Positions 49,501-58,500 of a DNA stretch of 64,000 nt are shown piece after piece. Position 1 is the first letter of the stretch. The number at the start of each line of letters is the position of its first letter. Origin of the DNA: Brienomyrus brachyistius (taxonomy: Eukaryota > Chordata > Actinopteri > Osteoglossiformes > Mormyridae); the NCBI RefSeq assembly GCF_023856365.1, contig NC_064555.1, positions 19,664,254 through 19,728,253 on the forward strand, written 5' to 3'. Position numbers and translations under genes: made by a program. A model generated the notes under the pieces. The model did not search any database and was not told the origin of the DNA. It was given only the letters and a program-made list of their open reading frames with translations.

Positions 49501-52500
49501 CTATATTTGGCACTATATATTAGCATCTTATGAGGCTATGTGGTTTGTCTGGCAGGTTCAGACATTGTTGTTACATGCATTATTGTATCCAGTCTGGTTG
49601 TCTATTTTCAAACCAGGAAAGCATATATTTACTGTAAAAAAAAAAATAGGGTGACCAGATACTCCATGTCAGGGAGGACATTTTGAGCTACTTCAGGTTT
49701 TACAAAACTTACTTAAAAACTGAAAGGCTCCTCTGCTCGGCTAAATTGTTCAGCTCTTCTTGTGCTTTGACTGGTTTGTTTCCTTGATTGAAAGACTCAT
49801 CCGGCTGGTTCACATTGATGTTCGTGACACTTGCATGATTACAGGAGACTGACCAACCAGCACACAGCAAGAACATAAATAAAATCCAGGTTCCTTTATT
49901 TAAAATGGTAGTTTACAAATTCTGTCCCAGCTCAAAGTGTCCCCCCTGACGTAAAGTCGCTGGTCACCCTAATATAAGCATAAACCATAGATGTATAAAT
50001 GTCGTTAGGGTGAATATTTGAGAATAACGCACAATGAATCCAAGTTCCGGAACAGTATCCTGGGGAACCATTGCTAATAAATAGCTACCGCCTTTGGTTC
50101 ATAATAGGGACACATGGCCATGGGATTGTGAAGCTGGGTTGTCCTCCACCATGTGTCATTTTCTTTGCCGCATCACTCAGCTGTGTCTTCTAAGGCAGAG
50201 GATTGGGGGTTGGCTAGGTGGTCGCGTCTTAGCTCCGAACCGCAAACTCCTGTCATTCAATTCAGCATTTTCTTTAAAAACAAAGATTGACGAAAAGCTC
50301 AATTTTAACACTCTATAATCTATTCTGGTTTGACATTTTTCTTTTTAAAATCATTGCCATAGGCTTTCTATCAGTGTATTTTATTAGCGTCTTTTCATGT
50401 ATGCCATTTATCCTTGACAACAGCTCACATTGAGGACCTTAGAGGAGATTTTCTCGGAAGAGCAAAACAGACTTGACATTGTAAACCCTAACGTGTTGTG
50501 GAACGTGTTGTGTAATAAGTAATGTTTCATTCTGTTTTCCATGCATTAACTGAATGTCACATGGCATCTTCAATAATTTTCCAGTGCAGGATAACTTATA
50601 TTTTACGTTGCCTGTAGCTACATGTACCTGTAATTTACTGAGCCTATAATTAACCCATTTTAGTAACATTTTTATTTGCCGTTTGCTTCTGCTAACACAG
50701 AAAGCTACCGAGAAACTTAAAGAGGAAGAGAGGAGGAAACTCGCGAAGATGCAAGCTGAGTTAGAGAAACAGAAGCAGTTAGCGGAGGCTCACGAGGAAG
50801 CTATTGCTAAAGCGGAGCGAGAAGCTGAAGAGCTGAAGCTCAAGATGAAAGAAGAGGTCACCAAAAGGGAAATGGTGGCCGTGGACGCAGAGAAGCAAAA
50901 GCACAACATCCAGCAGGAGCTGCACGAGCTCAAAAACCTCTCGGAGCAGCAGATAAAATCTAAGAGCTACCAGGTGGAGGAGGCCCTGCAGAGCCGAACC
51001 AAGGTTGAGGAGGAGATTCACCTAATCAGAATCCAGCTGGAGACAACGACGAAGCAGAAATCCATGGCCGAGGCGGAACTCAGTGAGCTAAGGGAGCGGG
51101 CAACTGAAGCCGAGCGCCTGAGGAAGACCGCTCAGGAGGAGGCAGAAAAGCTGCGCAAGCAGGTGAACGAGGAGTCCCAGATGAAGCGTAAAGCGGAAGA
51201 GGAGCTGAAGCGCAAAGCGGAAGCTGAGAAGGAAGCTGCCAAACAGAAGCAGAAAGCCCTGGAGGACCTGGAGAGGTTCAAGCTGCAGGCTGAAGAAGCA
51301 GAGCGGAGGATGAAGCAGGCCGAAGTAGAAAAGGAGAGGCAAATCCAAGTGGCCCATGATGTAGCTCAAAAAAGCGCGGCCACAGTATTAGAGAGCAAAC
51401 GTATGTCCCTGGCAGAGAAGACAACCGAACTGGAAGAGTCACTGAAACAGCAGCACAGCACCGTGTTGCAGCTGCAAGAAGAAGCCGGGCAGCTTAAGAA
51501 ACAGCAGGCAGATGCAGACAAAGCCAGAGAAACGGCAGAGAAGGAGCTGGAAAAATGGAGGCAGAAGGCCAATGAAGCTCTAAGACTGAGACTCCAAGCT
51601 GAGGAGGAAGCCCTCAAGAAGAGCCAAGCTCAGGAGGAAGCCGAGAGACAGAAAGAGGATGCAGAGCGGGAGGCAAAAAAGAGGGCTAAAGCTGAAGAAT
51701 TTGCCCTGAAGCAGAAGGAGATGGCAGAGCAAGAGCTGGAGAAGCAAAGGAAAATGGCAGAAGAAACAGCCCAGCAGAAGCTCTCCGCAGAGCAGGAGCT
51801 AATCCGTCTTAAGGCAGACTATGAGCACGCCGAGCAGCAGAGATCACTTCTAGATGATGAGCTCAACCGCCTGAAAAATGAGGTCAATGCAGCTGTGAAA
51901 CAGAGGAAACAGCTAGAAGACGAACTGGCAAAAGTGCGATGTGAAATGGACAGTCTCCTCGAGCATAAAGCCAGAGCAGAGCAGGAGACCTTGTCCAACA
52001 CTGAAAAGAGCAAGCAACTTATTGAGACTGAGGCAGCAAAAATGAAGAAGCTTGCAGAGGAAGCTTCAAAGCTTCGATCGATCGCAGAGGAAGCGAAGAA
52101 GCAGAGGCAAGTGGCTGAGGAAGAAGCAGCGAGGCAGAGATCCGAAGCTGAGAGGATCCTCAAAGAAAAGTTGGCTGCCATTAATGACGCGACTCGGTTG
52201 AAAACTGAAGCTGAGATTGCTCTCAAGGAGAAGGAGTCTGAAAACGAAAGGCTCAGAAGACAAGCTGAAGATGAAGCATACCAGAGAAAGATGCTAGAAG
52301 ACCAAGCAGCGCAACATAAGAAAGACATCGAGGACCAAGTTTCCCAACTCAAAAAGTCCTCAGATACTGAAATAGAAAGGCAGAGGGTAATTGTAGAAGA
52401 AACCTTGAACCAGAAGAGAATAGTTGAGGAGGAAATACACATTCTCAAGATCAACTTTGAAAAGGCTTCAGCAGACAAGACGGACCTTGAGCAGGAGCTG

Positions 52501-55500
52501 AACAAACTGAAAAGCATTGCAGAAGAAAGTCAGCGGAGTAAACTACAGGCAGAAGAAGAAGCCGAGAAGCTTCGCAAGCTAGCCCTGGAGGAGGAAACCC
52601 TGAGAAAGGAGGCAGAGGAAAAGGTAAAAAAGATTGCTGCCGCAGAAGAAGAGGCTGCTAACCAGCGGAAGGCTGCACAGGTGGAAGTTGAGCGCCTTAA
52701 GACGAAAGCTTCTGAAGCCAACAAACAGAAAGAGAATGCTGACAAGGAGGCAGAGAAACAGATTGCTCTCGCCAAAGAAGCTGCAGAGAAATGCTTTGCT
52801 GCAGAACAGAAAGTACAGGACGTCCTTGTGCAGCAAAAGGAGGATAAACTCATTCAGGAGAAGTTGAAGGAAGAGTTTGACAAAGCCAGGAAGCTGGCAG
52901 AAGAGGCAGAGAAGGCCAAAGAGAAGGCGGAAAAAGAGGCTGCCCTACTTCGGCAAAAAGCAGAGGACGCGGAACGCCAGAAGCAAGCTGCCGAGAAGGA
53001 AGCTGTCAATAAAGCCAAAGCTCAGGAAGGTGCGGAAAAGCTGAGAAAGGAGGCAGAAACGGAGGCTTCAAAGCGAGCAGAGGCTGAAGCTGCAGCTCTG
53101 GGGCAGAAGCAGCAAGCTGATGCCGAGATGGCAAAGCACAAAAAACTTGCTGAAAAGATCCTGAAGCAGAAGGGTAAAGTTGAAGAGGAATTATCAAAGG
53201 TGAAGATGCAGCTGGACGAGACAGATAAACAGAAAACTCTTCTGGATGAGGAGCTAAAGCGTCTGAAGGATGAGGTGAGTGACGCGATCAAGCAGAAGGC
53301 CCAAGTAGAGCATGAGCTTCAGAACGTCAAGCTGCAGATGGAGCAACTCTTCCAAAAAAAGCTTGAGATTGAAGAACAGAACAAGCAGCTAATTAAAAAA
53401 GATAAGGACAGCACTCAGAAGTTTTTGGAGGAGGAAGCAGAGAAGATGAAGAATCTGGCTGAAGAAGCAGCCCGTCTCAGCTTAGAGGCTGAGGAGGCTG
53501 CTCAAATGAGGCTTCTTGCAGAGTCTGACCTTACACAGCAGAGAGCACTTGCTGATAAAATGCTCAAGGAGAAAATGCAAGCTATCCAGGAGGCAACTAA
53601 ACTGAGAGAAGAGGCAGAGATGCTCCAAAAGCAGAAGGATCTGGCTCAGGAGCAAGCTAAGAAGCTGCTTGAGGACAAGCAGCAGATGCAGCAGCGCCTG
53701 GAAGAAGAGACGGAAGGTTTTCAGAAGTCCTTGGAAGCAGAGCGTCTGAGACAGCAGGAGATCATTGCCGAGGCAGAGAAATTGAAGCTGAGAGTATGTC
53801 AACTTAGTGACGCCCAGTCTAAAGCTGAAGAGGAGGCCAGGAAGTTCAAGGAACAAGCTGATAGCATCAGCGCTCGTCTTCATAAAACGGAGAGTGCGAC
53901 AGCTGAAAAACTCACAGCTATGCAGAAACTGGAGGTTCAGCGGTTACAGAGCAATAAAGAGGCAGACGACCTTCGCCAAGCAATTGCTGATCTTGAAAAG
54001 GAGAAGGAGAAATTAAAAAAGGAGGCAGCAGAATTACAAAATAAGTCAAAAGAGGTATTATGTCAGAATGTTATCATTGTAATCTACATTGAATTAATAA
54101 AATGTAACCGTCTAAAAATGAACGGAGCTAATTTATTAGGCGTACATTTATGTGTTTATTTGAATTACACTGCTAATATTATATGGGCATCAGTTTCTAC
54201 ATTAATAATAACCACACACTGTATATACATATTTAAATATATTCTAAGTACATAAACATTTGCACTGAAAATGTACATTTTAATGTAAATATTAAATGTA
54301 AATATGTAACAGCTTCTTGTAAATTATAAAATGCTGCTCATTTTATGTGAGTGACATTATCTTTGTAATTGGGTCTAATTTGTCTTTATTTCCTTGTCTT
54401 TTTACAATAGATGGCTAATGCTCAGCAGGAGCAAATTAAGCAGGAAAAGACAATCCTTCAGCAGACTTTCATAACAGAAAAGGAAATGCTGCTTAAAAAA
54501 GAGAAATTCATTGAGGATGAGAAGAGGAAGCTGGAGAAACAGTTTGAGGATGAGGTTAAGAAGGCCAGCGCTCTGAAAGATGAACAAGAGCGCCAGAGGA
54601 GGCAAATGGAGGAAGAGAGGAAACAGCTGCAGGCCACCATGGACGCTGCACTAAAGAAGCAAAAAGATGCGGAGGAGGAGATGCGCAACAAGCAGAAAGA
54701 GATGCAGGAACTTGAAAAGAAAATGCAGGAGCAGGAGAAACTTCTAGCGGAGGAGAACAAAAAGTTGCGTGAGAAACTGCAGGAGCTGCAGGTTGTTGAA
54801 AAACCATCAGCATCCAATACAAAAGAAATTGAGATTCAAACTGATGTGGTTCTTGATGAACAGTTGATTGCGAAAACAGAGTTAGAAACAAATAAGGTCT
54901 TCAATGGTTCCGGGGAAGTTCCAGGCCATTCGATGAGAAATGAACAGCCACATTTGGCATTTCAGGGTATTCGGGAGAAAGTCCCCGCAAGCCGGCTATA
55001 TGAAATTGGACTGCTGTCCAGAAAAGAGTATGACAAGTTGAAGAAAGGCAAAACAACTGTGCAAGACCTCAACAAAACTGACAAACTGAGAGTTTGTCTG
55101 AAAGGAGAACACAGCATTGGCGGAGTCTTAATTCAGCCTAACCAAAAACTGAGCATCTATCAGGCCATGAAGGAGAACAAGATGGCACCTGGTACAGCTT
55201 TGTTGCTCCTTGAAGCTCAGGCGGCCACTGGATACATGATAGATCCGATAAAAAACCAGAAGTTTTCTGTTAATGAATCTGTAAAAGAGGGTTTAATTGG
55301 TCCTGAACTACATAATAAAATGTTATCTGCAGAAAGGGCAGCCACAGGTTACAAAGATCCTTACACTGGCTCTAAAATATCACTTTTTGAAGCAATGCAA
55401 AAAGATTTAATTGCACGAGATCAAGGTATCAGACTTCTTGAAGCTCAACTAGCTACAGGTGGAATTATAGATCCAGTCAATAGTCACAGAGTGTCTGTGG

Positions 55501-58500
55501 AGACAGCTTATAAGCAAGGTCAGTTTGATGCAGAGATTAACAAAATTCTGTCAGATCCTACTGATGACACAAAGGGCTTCCTCGATCCAAACACTCAAGA
55601 GAACCTCACATACTTGCAGCTAATGCAAAGGTGCACATCAGACCCTGAAACTGGCTTGCTCTTGCTACCCGTTACAGAAAAAGCAGAAAATGAAAAAACG
55701 TACACCGACGAAGAAACCAAGGATGTATTCAGCAAAGCCACAGTCTCTGTTCCATTTGGAAGGTTCAAGGGGAAGACAGTGACCATCTGGGAAATCATCA
55801 ACTCTGAGTACTTTACAGAGGAGCAAAGAAGGGACCTAATTCGGCAATACAAGACTGGAAAAATAACAGTGGAAAAAATTATTAAAATTGTTATCACAGT
55901 AGTTGAGAACAAAGAGAAAAAGAATGAAATTGCCTTTGAAGGTCTTAGATCTCCTGTTCCTATCTCTGAACTTCTGGACTCTAAACTTATCAGCAAAGAT
56001 TTATACAACAAGCTGCACAATGGTGAAACTTCTGTTAAAGAAGTCTCTGAACTTGAACATATTAAAAATGCATTGAAAGGCACAACCTCTATTGCTGGAA
56101 TAATTATTGAATCAACTAATGAGAAAATTCCAGTCTATCAGGCCTTGAAGAAAGGCATCCTGGGGTTTGGGCCTGCATTAAATCTACTGGAGGCTCAAGC
56201 TGGATCTGGATTTATGATAGACCCAATCTCAAATCAGAAATTCACTGTTGACGAGGCTGTTAAATCAGGTCTTGTTGGTCCTGAGTTGCATGAAAAGCTG
56301 CTGTCTGCTGAGAGAGCTGTTACTGGGTTCAAAGACCCTTATACTGGAAAGACTGTGTCCTTGTTTGAGGCGATGAAAAAGGATCTTATAAACAAAGACC
56401 AGGGCGTACGTCTACTTGAGGCACAATTAGCTACTGGTGGAATTATTGATCCAGTCAAGGGTTATCACATCCCCCTTGATGTGGCTTTCAAACGTGGCTG
56501 TTTTGATGATGAAATGAACAAGTATTTGAGCACACCAACTGACGAGACTAAAGTTTTCTATGATCCTAACAAACAGGCAAATGTTACTTACGTCGAGCTT
56601 CAAAACTCATGCATTACAGATAACCAGACCGGTTTTCTTTTGCTACCTCTGTCAGAAGCAGCCATGAAGTCAAAAGAAGAACATGCTTATTCTGAAGTGC
56701 AGACACAAGACGCTTTGAATCAGACATTAGTGGAGCTACAGTCTGGACCCTTCAAAGGAAGAAAGGTAACCATCTGGGAGATCATAAACTCAGAATATAT
56801 AACAGAAGAGCAAAGGCTTGAGCTCATCAGGCAATACAGAGCTGGTAAAGTGACTATCGAAAAAATAATTAAGATTGTCATTACTATTATTGATGAAAGA
56901 GAAACTAAGAAAGAATCAGCAGCTTTGTTTGATGGCCTAAGGTCACCTGTCTCTGCTATCTCCTTGTTAGAGTCCAAAATTATTGATAAAGAGACTTTTG
57001 ACCAGTTGCAAGATGGTAAAATGAACCCCAAAGAAGTCAGTGAAGTTGATGCTGTGAAGAAGTATTTGAAGGAAACTGATAGCATCGCTGGTGTGTATGT
57101 TGAGCCTTCAAAAGAAAAAGTCAGCATTTACCAAGCCATGAAGAAAAACCAACTAAAACAAAGCATAGGCCTTGCACTCCTGGAGGCTCAAGCAGCTACT
57201 GGATTCATTATTGATCCGATCAAAAATCAGAAACTAACCGTTGACGATGCTGTTAAGTCCGCAGTTGTTGGTCCTGAGCTTCATGAAAAGCTTTTGTCAG
57301 CTGAAAAGGCAGTAACTGGTTATAAAGACCCATACACAGGTAACAAAATCTCCCTATTCCAAGCAATGCAGAAGGATCTTGTTCTGAAGGAATATGCCAT
57401 TCCACTCTTAGAAGCTCAGATAGCTACAGGAGGAATAATTGACCCTATTAACAGCCACCGTGTGCCCATTGATGTTGCATGTCAGCATGGCTTCATAAGC
57501 AAAAAACTGGCCAAAAGTCTCTCTCAACCATCTGGTGACACCAGAGCTTTCCTTGATCCCAACACTAATGAGAGTGCCACTTACCAACAGTTGAAAGAAA
57601 AGACAATAAGGGATCCTGAAACTGGCATGCGCTTTTTACCTCTTTCAAAGGCTGAGATTCCCACTGCTGCAAAAAAGACATACCAGTTTAACAAAGAAGA
57701 AGCCCAGAAAGATTTAGCAAACACTGTTGTTGACATACCACATAGTGGAAAGTCAATGTCCCTTTGGGAAGTCATGAATTCAGATCTGGTTCCTGAAGAG
57801 GAAAGGTCCAGGATACTCGAAGAATACCGCTCAGGGAAAATTACAAAAGAAAGAATGACCATCATAATTATTGAAATAATTGAACAAAGAATAATTACAA
57901 GAAGTGAAGCAAGTATATCATGTGATGTTATTAGGAGAAGAGTTACCATTGAAGAACTGTACAGTGCTCGCATCATTGACTCAGACACTTACATTCTGCT
58001 GAAAGAGGGAAAGATGACTATCCGTGAGATCATGGAAATGCAAACAGTAAAACGGTACTTATTTGGCACAGGTTGTATTGCTGGTGTTGCATGTGATTCC
58101 TCTGCTAAGATCAGCATTTACCAAGCCATGAAAAGGGGCTTAATGAAACCTGATATTGCTATTGGGCTATTGGAAGCCCAAGCTGCAACGGGATTCATCA
58201 TTGATCCAATGAAAGATGAGATGCTAACAGTTGATGAGGCCGTCCGTAAGGGAATTGTTGGCCCAGAGATACATGATAAACTTCTTTCAGCCGAGAGAGC
58301 TGTCACCGGCTACCGGGATCCTTACAGTGGGAAAATAATTTCACTGTTCCAGGCCATGAAGAAAGACCTCATTCCAGAGGAGTATGCTCTCAGACTTCTG
58401 GAGGCTCAGGCTGCAACTGGTGGTCTTATGGACCCTGAGTATAACTTTCACCTACCAACTGACATTGCATTGCAGCGTGGATACATCAACAAGGAAACAA

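Noticed and set aside
50683..50700. Met start at 50683 in front of the rod
   Set aside because: Falls in the polypyrimidine/acceptor of intron 30 (GCTAACACAG); the exon begins at 50701.
51819..52517. Long minus-strand ORF (232 codons) inside the rod exon, and similar ones at 52530-52853, 53482-53883, 54458-54817
   Set aside because: Shadow of the Glu/Lys/Ala-rich rod on the other strand; the Ser/Phe/Leu-rich product has no family features.
54055..54255. Reading frame of exon 31 continuing past 54054
   Set aside because: The GTATTA donor at 54055 and loss of coiled-coil character show this is intron; exon 32 at 54411 continues the rod.
55595..57127. Minus-strand ORFs at 55595-56083 and 56720-57127
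   Set aside because: Complementary to plakin repeat linkers with repeating composition; they recur at equivalent places in each repeat, as shadows would.
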